A stretch of 64,000 nucleotides of DNA from Lepisosteus oculatus (Eukaryota > Chordata > Actinopteri > Semionotiformes > Lepisosteidae), in contig NC_090709.1 of NCBI RefSeq assembly GCF_040954835.1, positions 44,028,490 through 44,092,489 on the forward strand. The letters are read 5' to 3'. A program made the translations under genes and the position numbers. Shown here piece after piece: positions 1 to 11,310 of the stretch. The notes beneath the pieces are model-generated. The model was not told where the DNA came from. It worked only from the letters and a program-made list of their open reading frames with translations, and searched no databases. The first letter of the stretch is position 1; the number at the start of each line of letters is the position of its first letter.

Positions 1-59
1 ATCGAACCAGGGACCTTTAGATCTTCAGTCTAACGCTCTCCCAACTGAGCTATTTCGGC
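1..59 (-). tRNA. tRNA-Phe (GAA), cut by window start
   Basis: This is the 5' 59 bases of a tRNA-Phe, read on the minus strand from 59 down; the acceptor 3' strand and part of the T arm lie outside the window. The sequence is identical to the complete copies at 3372, 6757, 10142 and 13519. The anticodon GAA sits in a normal seven-base loop. Confidence 0.93.
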
Positions 60-1083
60 AGTGCGCAAAGCCCACAGCCACCTGCTCCAGCCTTCCTGTG
101 TTGTGGCATGAGCGCACCAAGAGTAGCGGGAGAGTGTTGCAGGAACGTCACTCAGAAGGAAAGCCACCCAGCTGCGCCCTCTGAGCTCTGTCCAGCGCAT
201 CTTCCTCGCATGGACTCCTGCCTGCGACGGGCAGGAAACAATTAGCAAGAACAGAACGACACCCCATGGGTGTCTCATGACCGCACCTTAGGTTGTGACA
301 CGTGCAGGTGTGAGGGGTTGCCGGGCTACTTTGGAGCAGAGCTTGGGCGGAGGGGGGGCGGGAAAGCAGACAAAGAGGTGACACCTCAAGGTCTGCACGA
401 TCACAGCTCTCCGCCGCCCCAGGCTTCCGCTCGATAAGCTACTGGACACACCCGCCCCTCCTCACACAGACCGTGGAAAAGCCCCCGAGTGGGAGGGCTC
501 GCTCTTCCTCCCAGGAGCTCTTGGACACGACGCCCAGACAGGGCGCGGGGAGCCGCCGCCTGCAAACACGGCTCCAGGCAGGACTCCACTCCGCAGGAGC
601 CGCAGAGCAGAGGAGATGAGGGCAGCTTAGCTCCTGTGCAGAGACCTGAGCTGTTGTTGCTGTGGATGCTGTCTTTTCTGCACTCGGGGTAGGAGTGAAT
701 GTTGAGTTGCACTTAGAAATGAAGCAGAGCACTTCAACGGCACGGGTGTGTGTGTGTGTGCGCCCTGGTGATTCTGGGAGACAGATCGAACCTGGGCTAA
801 AAGAGAGGGGGCTTAGCCCTCTTCCATTTGCTAGTTCAAAGTTGTACAACCCCTTTGTATCTGCTAGGCGGCGCAGTCGTCGTGCACAAAGAACACTTTG
901 AAAAGCGTCAAAGGCAAGTCATTCCGAGTTGGTCGTTTGTGTTTTCCGTTCAGACGCGAAATGCTGACATGATCTCTCGGCTCCTCGGTTGTCATTTCTG
1001 CTCCGTAAAGGGATCACAGCACGCGTCGGCTTCCAGCATGCTGGGTCGGGACACGATGCCGGGGGTTGGAGAGAGCGATGTCT

Positions 1084-1155
1084 TCCTCGTTAGTATAGTG
1101 GCAAGTATCCCCGCCTGTCACGCGGGAGACCGGGGTTCGATTCCCCGACGGGGAG
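1084..1155 (+). tRNA. tRNA-Asp (GTC)
   Basis: 72-base cloverleaf with anticodon loop CTGTCAC (GTC), a paired acceptor TCCTCGT/ACGGGGA, a canonical A box in the D arm and B box GGTTCGATTCC in the T arm. It closely matches the vertebrate tRNA-Asp consensus. A T run (CTTTTC) follows within ten bases and should terminate RNA polymerase III. It delivers aspartate for GAC/GAU codons. This copy looks functional. Confidence 0.96.
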
Positions 1156-1567
1156 TAGCTTTTCTTTCACCTCCTTAGAGAAATGACTGCCTTTCACTTC
1201 TCTGTTTTCTTTCACAGCGTCGTGCACCTTTTCATTGCTCTCGCTTTCAGAGCCTCCGCACGGCAGTCGACTCGACATCAGGAAGCACATTGAAGTGAAA
1301 GCAGGAAGCGCTGCGACATGCACTGTGCAGATCCCGCCACACTAAGAGGTGAGTGGGTCTGTTCGATGCACAAAGAACGCTTTGAGAAGCGTCAAAGGCA
1401 AGTCATTCCGAGTTGGTCGTTTGTGTTTTCCGTTCAGACGCGAAATGCTGAAATGATCTCTCGGCTCCTCGGTTGTCATTTCTGCTCCGTAAAGGAATCA
1501 CAGCACGCGTCGGCTTCCAGCACGGTGGGCAGGGACACGATGCCGGGGGTCGGAGAGAGCGATGTCT

Positions 1568-1626
1568 TCCTCGTTAGTATAGGACCTGTCACCTGTCCCC
1601 ACCTGTCACGCGGGAGACTGGGGTGC
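1568..1626 (+). pseudogene. truncated tRNA-Asp pseudogene (unit 1)
   Basis: It starts like tRNA-Asp, with the same acceptor 5' strand and first half of the D arm, and retains the CTGTCACG anticodon stem-loop. The D arm is disrupted by extra bases, and the T arm and acceptor 3' strand are replaced by unrelated sequence. It arose by an internal duplication: about 483 bp upstream the real Asp gene sits in matching flanks. It is present in every unit, so the duplication predates array expansion. Confidence 0.85.
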
Positions 1627-1776
1627 ATCAGGACGCGCCTTGAAGTGAAAGCAGGATGCGCTGTGACATGCACTGTGCAGATCCCGCCACACTAAGAGGT
1701 GGGTCCAGTGGGTCTGTTCGATCACAGCGCTAGGCGAATCCCCAATCCCCTTTTGTGCCTGGCGACAAAAGATGTC

Positions 1777-1849
1777 TGTTTCCGCCCGGTTTCAAACCGG
1801 GGACCTTTCGCGTGTGAGGCGAACGTGATAACCACTACACTACGGAAAC
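1777..1849 (-). tRNA. tRNA-Val (CAC), variant T loop
   Basis: 73-base tRNA-Val on the minus strand with anticodon loop CTCACAC (CAC). The acceptor pairs fully, and an A run on the plus strand at 1767-1770 gives a minus-strand T-run terminator. Base 1794 is A here and G in the other three copies. On the tRNA this changes C56 of the T loop to U, which hits both the B box and the conserved G19-C56 tertiary pair, so this copy may be transcribed poorly or be unstable. Confidence 0.88.
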
Positions 1850-2280
1850 GGTGGTAAGACGTGCCCAGCGGCCCAGCGCTGAGCTTCGCCAATGCGATTT
1901 AGCTGCTTCCAGTGCCTTTATTGGAGTGCGCTGATGGACCGTGCTCTCTCTCCAGAGACCAGCACGCCTGTCATGGACGGAGCAGGAAAGGCGGCGCCAC
2001 ATTCTACAGCCCTCTCCACGCAATCGACGAAATCGGGCTACTGAAGTGGAGAAAATCGCCTCTCCAGAAAGTGCAAATATCATCTTGGAGACTATAAATC
2101 CTATTGCCGAAGGTCAGCCCTGTCTAGCAGAGTAACCCTCCCACAGCGATGATCAGCTCGTCTCACACGCGAGAAGTTTCGGTTGGAAACAAGCGCCCCC
2201 TCTTCTCGCACGTTTTGCACGTTCGAGTAGTTTTAATGCGGCTCTTTCGTACACGGTGCTGATCTTTTGGAAAGCAGGAG

Positions 2281-2341
2281 GCAAAACCGAGTCGAACCGC
2301 CTGGGTGAAAACCAGGAACCCTAACCGCTAGACTATATGGC
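2281..2341 (-). pseudogene. gapped tRNA-Glu (TTC) pseudogene (unit 1)
   Basis: On the minus strand the D arm and anticodon stem-loop match tRNA-Glu with anticodon TTC (loop TTTTCAC). Several bases of the T stem before TTCGA are missing, and the acceptor strands no longer pair well. It is therefore a relic, fixed in every complete unit. Confidence 0.8.
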
Positions 2342-2543
2342 AGCGAACAACCATGCTGTTCACGGCATCAAGCAAGCAAACTACATAAATATGAGAAAAC
2401 ACGCAAGAGAGTTGTCACTCAGAGTGTCGAAGGGTCGATGTATACTGGGGCTCAGTTGAAATGCAACGTCAGGACTTTTCCGAATTATGTCACACGAAGA
2501 GAGCACAGCCCTTTCCGCCCTGCCGCGTGTGTCTCGGTAACTC

Positions 2544-2615
2544 GCTGTGATCGTATAGTGGTCAGTACTTTGCGTTGTGGCCGCAACAACCCCGGTTCGA
2601 ATCCGGGTCACGGCA
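2544..2615 (+). tRNA. tRNA-His (GTG)
   Basis: 72-base cloverleaf with anticodon GTG in loop TTGTGGC and anticodon stem TTGCG/CGCAA. B box GGTTCGAATCC lies in a five-pair T stem. The acceptor pairs throughout, with one G-U wobble (base 3 U opposite G70). A TTTT run at about 2630 can terminate transcription. It appears functional. The G-1 of mature tRNA-His is normally added after transcription. Confidence 0.96.
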
Positions 2616-3189
2616 GAATAGGGGCGTCTGCTTTTACTACTCGCACGAATGAAGGCAAAAAAAAGCCAATCGACGTGAACGAACGGCGCTTTACAGAGGA
2701 GTACTGCCTGACTGGATCGTTGATGAACGACAGAGGCCACTCCGACCTCTTCTCGGTTTTCTTCAATGACTTACTAAGGATCTTCTTCACATTCGCCCAT
2801 GCAGGGGAAGCCAGTTACACCAAAGCAAACGCAGGAAAGTGCATTTCAAGCAGAGACCAGGAGGGACTTGTTTACACCGAGAGTGGGCGGAGAATGGAAC
2901 AATGCGCCCAGCCCTGTTGCTGGAGCCGATTCTTGATGAGCTCTTGGGCTCACTAAGAGGCCCCCGCTGGATGCTAATCTTTCTGTTGTTCTTGCAGGTC
3001 CTGCGCTGCTTTTGAGCCGACAGAGCTCGACCTGGTCTGTCGGCACAGCCCAATTGCAAATGATCGGCTCCGCGTACAGAAGGAACGTGCGTTTGGTACA
3101 AGAGTGCACGAAGGCACCGGAAATACATTGGGAACAAATGACCGGTCGCTCAAGACCTCTGTGAAGTACAGGAGCGTGCAAAACGAGGC

Positions 3190-3262
3190 TGTTTCCGCCC
3201 GGTCTCGAACCGGGGACCTTTCGCGTGTTAGGCAAACGTGATAGCCGCTACACTACGGAAAC
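3190..3262 (-). tRNA. tRNA-Val (AAC), unit 1
   Basis: 73-base tRNA-Val on the minus strand with anticodon loop CTAACAC (AAC; A34 is expected to become inosine). Acceptor and T arm are canonical. An A run at 3178-3182 on the plus strand serves as the minus-strand terminator. Compared with the other units, one anticodon-stem C is T (plus base A in GGCAAACG), giving a tolerated U-G pair. Confidence 0.94.
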
Positions 3263-3371
3263 CTGTAGGGACTGCTGCTGGTGTCTCGCTTGCGTTTCGG
3301 GCTGAGAAAGGGACGCGTCACTTTAGGCAGGTGGCGCTGGAGAGAGGAACAAAGGGCGCGATGAAACAAAA

Positions 3372-3444
3372 TGCCGAAACCCGGGATCGAACCAGGGACC
3401 TTTAGATCTTCAGTCTAACGCTCTCCCAACTGAGCTATTTCGGC
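3372..3444 (-). tRNA. tRNA-Phe (GAA)
   Basis: 73-base cloverleaf on the minus strand with acceptor GCCGAAA pairing TTTCGGC, anticodon GAA in loop CTGAAGA, and B box GGTTCGATCCC. A-run AAAA at 3368-3371 on the plus strand is the minus-strand terminator. It supplies phenylalanine for UUC/UUU codons. It is the first complete copy and opens unit 2. Confidence 0.97.
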
Positions 3445-4468
3445 AGTGCGCAAAGCCCACAGCCACCTGCTCCAGCCTTCCTGTGTTGTGGCATGAGCGC
3501 ACCAAGAGTAGCGGGAGAGTGTTGCAGGAACGTCACTCAGAAGGAAAGCCACCCAGCTGCGCCCTCTGAGCTCTGTCCAGCGCATCTTCCTCGCATGGAC
3601 TCCTGCCTGCGACGGGCAGGAAACAATTAGCAAGAACAGAACGACACGCCATGGGTGTCTCATGACCGCACCTTAGGTTGTGACACGTGCAGGTGTGAGG
3701 GGTTGCCGGGCTACTTTGGAGCAGAGCTTGGGCGGAGGGGGGGCGGGAAAGCAGACAAAGAGGTGACACCTCAAGGTCTGCACGATCACAGCTCTCCGCC
3801 GCCCCAGGCTTCCGCTCGATAAGCTACTGGACACACCCGCCCCTCCTCACACAGACCGTGGAAAAGCCCCCGAGTGGGAGGGCTCGCTCTTCCTCCCAGG
3901 AGCTCTTGGACACGACGCCCAGACAGGGCGCGGGGAGCCGCCGCCTGCAAACACGGCTCCAGGCAGGACTCCACTCCGCAGGAGCCGCAGAGCAGAGGAG
4001 ATGAGGGCAGCTTAGCTCCTGTGCAGAGACCTGAGCTGTTGTTGCTGTGGATGCTGTCTTTTCTGCACTCGGGGTAGGAGTGAATGTTGAGTTGCACTTA
4101 GAAATGAAGCAGAGCACTTCAACGGCACGGGTGTGTGTGTGTGTGCGCCCTGGTGATTCTGGGAGACAGATCGAACCTGGGCTAAAAGAGAGGGGGCTTA
4201 GCCCTCTTCCATTTGCTAGTTCAAAGTTGTACAACCCCTTTGTATCTGCTAGGCGGCGCAGTCGTCGTGCACAAAGAACACTTTGAAAAGCGTCAAAGGC
4301 AAGTCATTCCGAGTTGGTCGTTTGTGTTTTCCGTTCAGACGCGAAATGCTGACATGATCTCTCGGCTCCTCGGTTGTCATTTCTGCTCCGTAAAGGGATC
4401 ACAGCACGCGTCGGCTTCCAGCATGCTGGGTCGGGACACGATGCCGGGGGTTGGAGAGAGCGATGTCT

Positions 4469-4540
4469 TCCTCGTTAGTATAGTGGCAAGTATCCCCGCC
4501 TGTCACGCGGGAGACCGGGGTTCGATTCCCCGACGGGGAG
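4469..4540 (+). tRNA. tRNA-Asp (GTC)
   Basis: Identical to the unit 1 Asp gene, with the same CTTTTC terminator after the acceptor. Confidence 0.96.
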
Positions 4541-4952
4541 TAGCTTTTCTTTCACCTCCTTAGAGAAATGACTGCCTTTCACTTCTCTGTTTTCTTTCAC
4601 AGCGTCGTGCACCTTTTCATTGCTCTCGCTTTCAGAGCCTCCGCACGGCAGTCGACTCGACATCAGGAAGCACATTGAAGTGAAAGCAGGAAGCGCTGCG
4701 ACATGCACTGTGCAGATCCCGCCACACTAAGAGGTGAGTGGGTCTGTTCGATGCACAAAGAACGCTTTGAGAAGCGTCAAAGGCAAGTCATTCCGAGTTG
4801 GTCGTTTGTGTTTTCCGTTCAGACGCGAAATGCTGAAATGATCTCTCGGCTCCTCGGTTGTCATTTCTGCTCCGTAAAGGAATCACAGCACGCGTCGGCT
4901 TCCAGCACGGTGGGTCGGGACACGATGCCGGGGGTCGGAGAGAGCGATGTCT

Positions 4953-5011
4953 TCCTCGTTAGTATAGGACCTGTCACCTGTCCCCACCTGTCACGCGGGA
5001 GACTGGGGTGC
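4953..5011 (+). pseudogene. truncated tRNA-Asp pseudogene (unit 2)
   Basis: Same relic as in unit 1: 5' half and anticodon stem-loop of tRNA-Asp, no T arm. Confidence 0.85.
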
Positions 5012-5161
5012 ATCAGGACGCGCCTTGAAGTGAAAGCAGGATGCGCTGTGACATGCACTGTGCAGATCCCGCCACACTAAGAGGTGGGTCCAGTGGGTCT
5101 GTTCGATCACAGCGCTAGGCGAATCCCCAATCCCCTTTTGTGCCTGGCGACAAAAGATGTC

Positions 5162-5234
5162 TGTTTCCGCCCGGTTTCGAACCGGGGACCTTTCGCGTGT
5201 GAGGCGAACGTGATAACCACTACACTACGGAAAC
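5162..5234 (-). tRNA. tRNA-Val (CAC)
   Basis: Canonical copy with loop CTCACAC and an intact TTCGAAA T loop, unlike unit 1. The minus-strand terminator is the AAAA just below the gene. Confidence 0.96.
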
Positions 5235-5665
5235 GGTGGTAAGACGTGCCCAGCGGCCCAGCGCTGAGCTTCGCCAATGCGATTTAGCTGCTTCCAGTGC
5301 CTTTATTGGAGTGCGCTGATGGACCGTGCTCTCTCTCCAGAGACCAGCACGCCTGTCATGGACGGAGCAGGAAAGGCGGCGCCACATTCTACAGCCCTCT
5401 CCACGCAATCGACGAAATCGGGCTACTGAAGTGGAGAAAATCGCCTCTCCAGAAAGTGCAAATATCATCTTGGAGACTATAAATCCTATTGCCGAAGGTC
5501 AGCCCTGTCTACCAGAGTAACCCTCCCACAGCGATGATCAGCTCGTCTCACACGCGAGAAGTTTCGGTTGGAAACAAGCGCCCCCTCTTCTCGCACGTTT
5601 TGCACGTTCGAGTAGTTTTAATGCGGCTCTTTCGTACACGGTGCTGATCTTTTGGAAAGCAGGAG

Positions 5666-5726
5666 GCAAAACCGAGTCGAACCGCCTGGGTGAAAACCAG
5701 GAACCCTAACCGCTAGACTATATGGC
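5666..5726 (-). pseudogene. gapped tRNA-Glu (TTC) pseudogene (unit 2)
   Basis: Same T-stem gap and poor acceptor pairing as the unit 1 copy. Confidence 0.8.
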
Positions 5727-5928
5727 AGCGAACAACCATGCTGTTCACGGCATCAAGCAAGCAAACTACATAAATATGAGAAAACACGCAAGAGAGTTGT
5801 CACTCAGAGTGTCGAAGGGTCGATGTATACTGGGGCTCAGTTGAAATGCAACGTCAGGACTTTTCCGAATTATGTCACACGAAGAGAGCACAGCCCTTTC
5901 CGCCCTGCCGCGTGTGTCTCGGTAACTC

Positions 5929-6000
5929 GCTGTGATCGTATAGTGGTCAGTACTTTGCGTTGTGGCCGCAACAACCCCGGTTCGAATCCGGGTCACGGCA
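5929..6000 (+). tRNA. tRNA-His (GTG)
   Basis: Identical cloverleaf to the unit 1 His gene, followed by a TTTT run about 15 bases downstream. Confidence 0.96.
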
Positions 6001-6574
6001 GAATAGGGGCGTCTGCTTTTACTACTCGCGCGAATGAAGGCAAAAAAAAGCCAATCGACGTGAACGAACGGCGCTTTACAGAGGAGTACTGCCTGACTGG
6101 ATCGTTGATGAACGACAGAGGCCACTCCGACCTCTTCTCGGTTTTCTTCAATGACTTACTAAGGATCTTCTTCACATTCGCCCATGCAGGGGAAGCCAGT
6201 TACACCAAAGCAAACGCAGGAAAGTGCATTTCAAGCAGAGACCAGGAGGGACTTGTTTACACCGAGAGTGGGCGGAGAATGGAACAATGCGCCCAGCCCT
6301 GTTGCTGGAGCCGATTCTTGATGAGCTCTTGGGCTCACTAAGAGGCCCCCGCTGGATGCTAATCTTTCTGTTGTTCTTGCAGGTCCTGCGCTGCTTTTGA
6401 GCCGACAGAGCTCGACCTGGTCTGTCGGCACAGCCCAATTGCAAATGATCGGCTCCGCGTACAGAAGGAACGTGCGTTTGGTACAAGAGTGCACGAAGGC
6501 ACCGGAAATACATTGGGAACAAATGACCGGTCGCTCAAGACCTCTGTGAAGTACAGGAGCGTGCAAAACGAGGC

Positions 6575-6647
6575 TGTTTCCGCCCGGTCTCGAACCGGGG
6601 ACCTTTCGCGTGTTAGGCGAACGTGATAGCCGCTACACTACGGAAAC
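6575..6647 (-). tRNA. tRNA-Val (AAC)
   Basis: Canonical copy with a full Watson-Crick anticodon stem (TTCGC/GCGAA), where unit 1 has a U-G pair. AAAA lies below the gene as terminator. Confidence 0.96.
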
Positions 6648-6756
6648 CTGTAGGGACTGCTGCTGGTGTCTCGCTTGCGTTTCGGGCTGAGAAAGGGACG
6701 CGTCACTTTAGGCAGGTGGCGCTGGAGAGAGGAACAAAGGGCGCGATGAAACAAAA

Positions 6757-6829
6757 TGCCGAAACCCGGGATCGAACCAGGGACCTTTAGATCTTCAGTC
6801 TAACGCTCTCCCAACTGAGCTATTTCGGC
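6757..6829 (-). tRNA. tRNA-Phe (GAA)
   Basis: Identical to the copy at 3372, with the same AAAA minus-strand terminator. Confidence 0.97.
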
Positions 6830-7853
6830 AGTGCGCAAAGCCCACAGCCACCTGCTCCAGCCTTCCTGTGTTGTGGCATGAGCGCACCAAGAGTAGCGGG
6901 AGAGTGTTGCAGGAACGTCACTCAGAAGGAAAGCCACCCAGCTGCGCCCTCTGAGCTCTGTCCAGCGCATCTTCCTCGCATGGACTCCTGCCTGCGACGG
7001 GCAGGAAACAATTAGCAAGAACAGAACGACACGCCATGGGTGTCTCATGACCGCACCTTAGGTTGTGACACGTGCAGGTGTGAGGGGTTGCCGGGCTACT
7101 TTGGAGCAGAGCTTGGGCGGAGGGGGGGCGGGAAAGCAGACAAAGAGGTGACACCTCAAGGTCTGCACGATCACAGCTCTCCGCCGCCCCAGGCTTCCGC
7201 TCGATAAGCTACTGGACACACCCGCCCCTCCTCACACAGACCGTGGAAAAGCCCCCGAGTGGGAGGGCTCGCTCTTCCTCCCAGGAGCTCTTGGACACGA
7301 CGCCCAGACAGGGCGCGGGGAGCCGCCGCCTGCAAACACGGCTCCAGGCAGGACTCCACTCCGCAGGAGCCGCAGAGCAGAGGAGATGAGGGCAGCTTAG
7401 CTCCTGTGCAGAGACCTGAGCTGTTGTTGCTGTGGATGCTGTCTTTTCTGCACTCGGGGTAGGAGTGAATGTTGAGTTGCACTTAGAAATGAAGCAGAGC
7501 ACTTCAACGGCACGGGTGTGTGTGTGTGTGCGCCCTGGTGATTCTGGGAGACAGATCGAACCTGGGCTAAAAGAGAGGGGGCTTAGCCCTCTTCCATTTG
7601 CTAGTTCAAAGTTGTACAACCCCTTTGTATCTGCTAGGCGGCGCAGTCGTCGTGCACAAAGAACACTTTGAAAAGCGTCAAAGGCAAGTCATTCCGAGTT
7701 GGTCGTTTGTGTTTTCCGTTCAGACGCGAAATGCTGACATGATCTCTCGGCTCCTCGGTTGTCATTTCTGCTCCGTAAAGGGATCACAGCACGCGTCGGC
7801 TTCCAGCATGCTGGGTCGGGACACGATGCCGGGGGTTGGAGAGAGCGATGTCT

Positions 7854-7925
7854 TCCTCGTTAGTATAGTGGCAAGTATCCCCGCCTGTCACGCGGGAGAC
7901 CGGGGTTCGATTCCCCGACGGGGAG
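7854..7925 (+). tRNA. tRNA-Asp (GTC)
   Basis: Identical to the unit 1 and unit 2 Asp genes. Confidence 0.96.
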
Positions 7926-8337
7926 TAGCTTTTCTTTCACCTCCTTAGAGAAATGACTGCCTTTCACTTCTCTGTTTTCTTTCACAGCGTCGTGCACCTT
8001 TTCATTGCTCTCGCTTTCAGAGCCTCCGCACGGCAGTCGACTCGACATCAGGAAGCACATTGAAGTGAAAGCAGGAAGCGCTGCGACATGCACTGTGCAG
8101 ATCCCGCCACACTAAGAGGTGAGTGGGTCTGTTCGATGCACAAAGAACGCTTTGAGAAGCGTCAAAGGCAAGTCATTCCGAGTTGGTCGTTTGTGTTTTC
8201 CGTTCAGACGCGAAATGCTGAAATGATCTCTCGGCTCCTCGGTTGTCATTTCTGCTCCGTAAAGGAATCACAGCACGCGTCGGCTTCCAGCACGGTGGGT
8301 CGGGACACGATGCCGGGGGTCGGAGAGAGCGATGTCT

Positions 8338-8396
8338 TCCTCGTTAGTATAGGACCTGTCACCTGTCCCCACCTGTCACGCGGGAGACTGGGGTGC
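8338..8396 (+). pseudogene. truncated tRNA-Asp pseudogene (unit 3)
   Basis: Same relic, lacking the T arm and acceptor 3' strand. Confidence 0.85.
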
Positions 8397-8546
8397 ATCA
8401 GGACGCGCCTTGAAGTGAAAGCAGGATGCGCTGTGACATGCACTGTGCAGATCCCGCCACACTAAGAGGTGGGTCCAGTGGGTCTGTTCGATCACAGCGC
8501 TAGGCGAATCCCCAATCCCCTTTTGTGCCTGGCGACAAAAGATGTC

Positions 8547-8619
8547 TGTTTCCGCCCGGTTTCGAACCGGGGACCTTTCGCGTGTGAGGCGAACGTGATA
8601 ACCACTACACTACGGAAAC
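8547..8619 (-). tRNA. tRNA-Val (CAC)
   Basis: Canonical copy with intact T loop. Confidence 0.96.
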
Positions 8620-9050
8620 GGTGGTAAGACGTGCCCAGCGGCCCAGCGCTGAGCTTCGCCAATGCGATTTAGCTGCTTCCAGTGCCTTTATTGGAGTGCG
8701 CTGATGGACCGTGCTCTCTCTCCAGAGACCAGCACGCCTGTCATGGACGGAGCAGGAAAGGCGGCGCCACATTCTACAGCCCTCTCCACGCAATCGACGA
8801 AATCGGGCTACTGAAGTGGAGAAAATCGCCTCTCCAGAAAGTGCAAATATCATCTTGGAGACTATAAATCCTATTGCCGAAGGTCAGCCCTGTCTACCAG
8901 AGTAACCCTCCCACAGCGATGATCAGCTCGTCTCACACGCGAGAAGTTTCGGTTGGAAACAAGCGCCCCCTCTTCTCGCACGTTTTGCACGTTCGAGTAG
9001 TTTTAATGCGGCTCTTTCGTACACGGTGCTGATCTTTTGGAAAGCAGGAG

Positions 9051-9111
9051 GCAAAACCGAGTCGAACCGCCTGGGTGAAAACCAGGAACCCTAACCGCTA
9101 GACTATATGGC
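9051..9111 (-). pseudogene. gapped tRNA-Glu (TTC) pseudogene (unit 3)
   Basis: Same gapped relic as in the other units. Confidence 0.8.
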
Positions 9112-9313
9112 AGCGAACAACCATGCTGTTCACGGCATCAAGCAAGCAAACTACATAAATATGAGAAAACACGCAAGAGAGTTGTCACTCAGAGTGTCGA
9201 AGGGTCGATGTATACTGGGGCTCAGTTGAAATGCAACGTCAGGACTTTTCCGAATTATGTCACACGAAGAGAGCACAGCCCTTTCCGCCCTGCCGCGTGT
9301 GTCTCGGTAACTC

Positions 9314-9385
9314 GCTGTGATCGTATAGTGGTCAGTACTTTGCGTTGTGGCCGCAACAACCCCGGTTCGAATCCGGGTCACGGCA
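9314..9385 (+). tRNA. tRNA-His (GTG)
   Basis: Identical to the other His copies. Confidence 0.96.
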
Positions 9386-9959
9386 GAATAGGGGCGTCTG
9401 CTTTTACTACTCGCGCGAATGAAGGCAAAAAAAAGCCAATCGACGTGAACGAACGGCGCTTTACAGAGGAGTACTGCCTGACTGGATCGTTGATGAACGA
9501 CAGAGGCCACTCCGACCTCTTCTCGGTTTTCTTCAATGACTTACTAAGGATCTTCTTCACATTCGCCCATGCAGGGGAAGCCAGTTACACCAAAGCAAAC
9601 GCAGGAAAGTGCATTTCAAGCAGAGACCAGGAGGGACTTGTTTACACCGAGAGTGGGCGGAGAATGGAACAATGCGCCCAGCCCTGTTGCTGGAGCCGAT
9701 TCTTGATGAGCTCTTGGGCTCACTAAGAGGCCCCCGCTGGATGCTAATCTTTCTGTTGTTCTTGCAGGTCCTGCGCTGCTTTTGAGCCGACAGAGCTCGA
9801 CCTGGTCTGTCGGCACAGCCCAATTGCAAATGATCGGCTCCGCGTACAGAAGGAACGTGCGTTTGGTACAAGAGTGCACGAAGGCACCGGAAATACATTG
9901 GGAACAAATGACCGGTCGCTCAAGACCTCTGTGAAGTACAGGAGCGTGCAAAACGAGGC

Positions 9960-10032
9960 TGTTTCCGCCCGGTCTCGAACCGGGGACCTTTCGCGTGTTA
10001 GGCGAACGTGATAGCCGCTACACTACGGAAAC
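9960..10032 (-). tRNA. tRNA-Val (AAC)
   Basis: Canonical, identical to the unit 2 copy. Confidence 0.96.
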
Positions 10033-10141
10033 CTGTAGGGACTGCTGCTGGTGTCTCGCTTGCGTTTCGGGCTGAGAAAGGGACGCGTCACTTTAGGCAG
10101 GTGGCGCTGGAGAGAGGAACAAAGGGCGCGATGAAACAAAA

Positions 10142-10214
10142 TGCCGAAACCCGGGATCGAACCAGGGACCTTTAGATCTTCAGTCTAACGCTCTCCCAAC
10201 TGAGCTATTTCGGC
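10142..10214 (-). tRNA. tRNA-Phe (GAA)
   Basis: Identical to the copy at 3372. Confidence 0.97.
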
Positions 10215-11238
10215 AGTGCGCAAAGCCCACAGCCACCTGCTCCAGCCTTCCTGTGTTGTGGCATGAGCGCACCAAGAGTAGCGGGAGAGTGTTGCAGGAA
10301 CGTCACTCAGAAGGAAAGCCACCCAGCTGCGCCCTCTGAGCTCTGTCCAGCGCATCTTCCTCGCATGGACTCCTGCCTGCGACGGGCAGGAAACAATTAG
10401 CAAGAACAGAACGACACGCCATGGGTGTCTCATGACCGCACCTTAGGTTGTGACACGTGCAGGTGTGAGGGGTTGCCGGGCTACTTTGGAGCAGAGCTTG
10501 GGCGGAGGGGGGGCGGGAAAGCAGACAAAGAGGTGACACCTCAAGGTCTGCACGATCACAGCTCTCCGCCGCCCCAGGCTTCCGCTCGATAAGCTACTGG
10601 ACACACCCGCCCCTCCTCACACAGACCGTGGAAAAGCCCCCGAGTGGGAGGGCTCGCTCTTCCTCCCAGGAGCTCTTGGACACGACGCCCAGACAGGGCG
10701 CGGGGAGCCGCCGCCTGCAAACACGGCTCCAGGCAGGACTCCACTCCGCAGGAGCCGCAGAGCAGAGGAGATGAGGGCAGCTTAGCTCCTGTGCAGAGAC
10801 CTGAGCTGTTGTTGCTGTGGATGCTGTCTTTTCTGCACTCGGGGTAGGAGTGAATGTTGAGTTGCACTTAGAAATGAAGCAGAGCACTTCAACGGCACGG
10901 GTGTGTGTGTGTGTGCGCCCTGGTGATTCTGGGAGACAGATCGAACCTGGGCTAAAAGAGAGGGGGCTTAGCCCTCTTCCATTTGCTAGTTCAAAGTTGT
11001 ACAACCCCTTTGTATCTGCTAGGCGGCGCAGTCGTCGTGCACAAAGAACACTTTGAAAAGCGTCAAAGGCAAGTCATTCCGAGTTGGTCGTTTGTGTTTT
11101 CCGTTCAGACGCGAAATGCTGACATGATCTCTCGGCTCCTCGGTTGTCATTTCTGCTCCGTAAAGGGATCACAGCACGCGTCGGCTTCCAGCATGCTGGG
11201 TCGGGACACGATGCCGGGGGTTGGAGAGAGCGATGTCT

Positions 11239-11310
11239 TCCTCGTTAGTATAGTGGCAAGTATCCCCGCCTGTCACGCGGGAGACCGGGGTTCGATTCCC
11301 CGACGGGGAG
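11239..11310 (+). tRNA. tRNA-Asp (GTC)
   Basis: Identical to the earlier Asp genes. Confidence 0.96.

Larger units (their letters stand above)
1..3385. repeat. tRNA array unit 1 (3385 bp)
   Basis: First of four head-to-tail units; the same sequence recurs at offsets of 3385 bp. Gene order is Phe(-), Asp(+), truncated Asp(+), Val-CAC(-), gapped Glu(-), His(+), Val-AAC(-). The ~1 kb between Phe and Asp is GC-rich with a short TG run near 750 and no gene I recognise. It differs from units 2-4 at several single bases, including one in each Val gene. The many short open frames in it are shadows and recur only because the DNA recurs. Confidence 0.97.
3386..6770. repeat. tRNA array unit 2 (3385 bp)
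   Basis: Second head-to-tail unit with the same gene order as unit 1. It is almost base-for-base identical to units 3 and 4, whereas unit 1 differs from all three at shared positions. This pattern implies recent duplication or gene conversion within the array. Confidence 0.97.
6771..10155. repeat. tRNA array unit 3 (3385 bp)
   Basis: Third unit, with the same order of five tRNA genes and two relics, nearly identical to unit 2. Confidence 0.97.
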
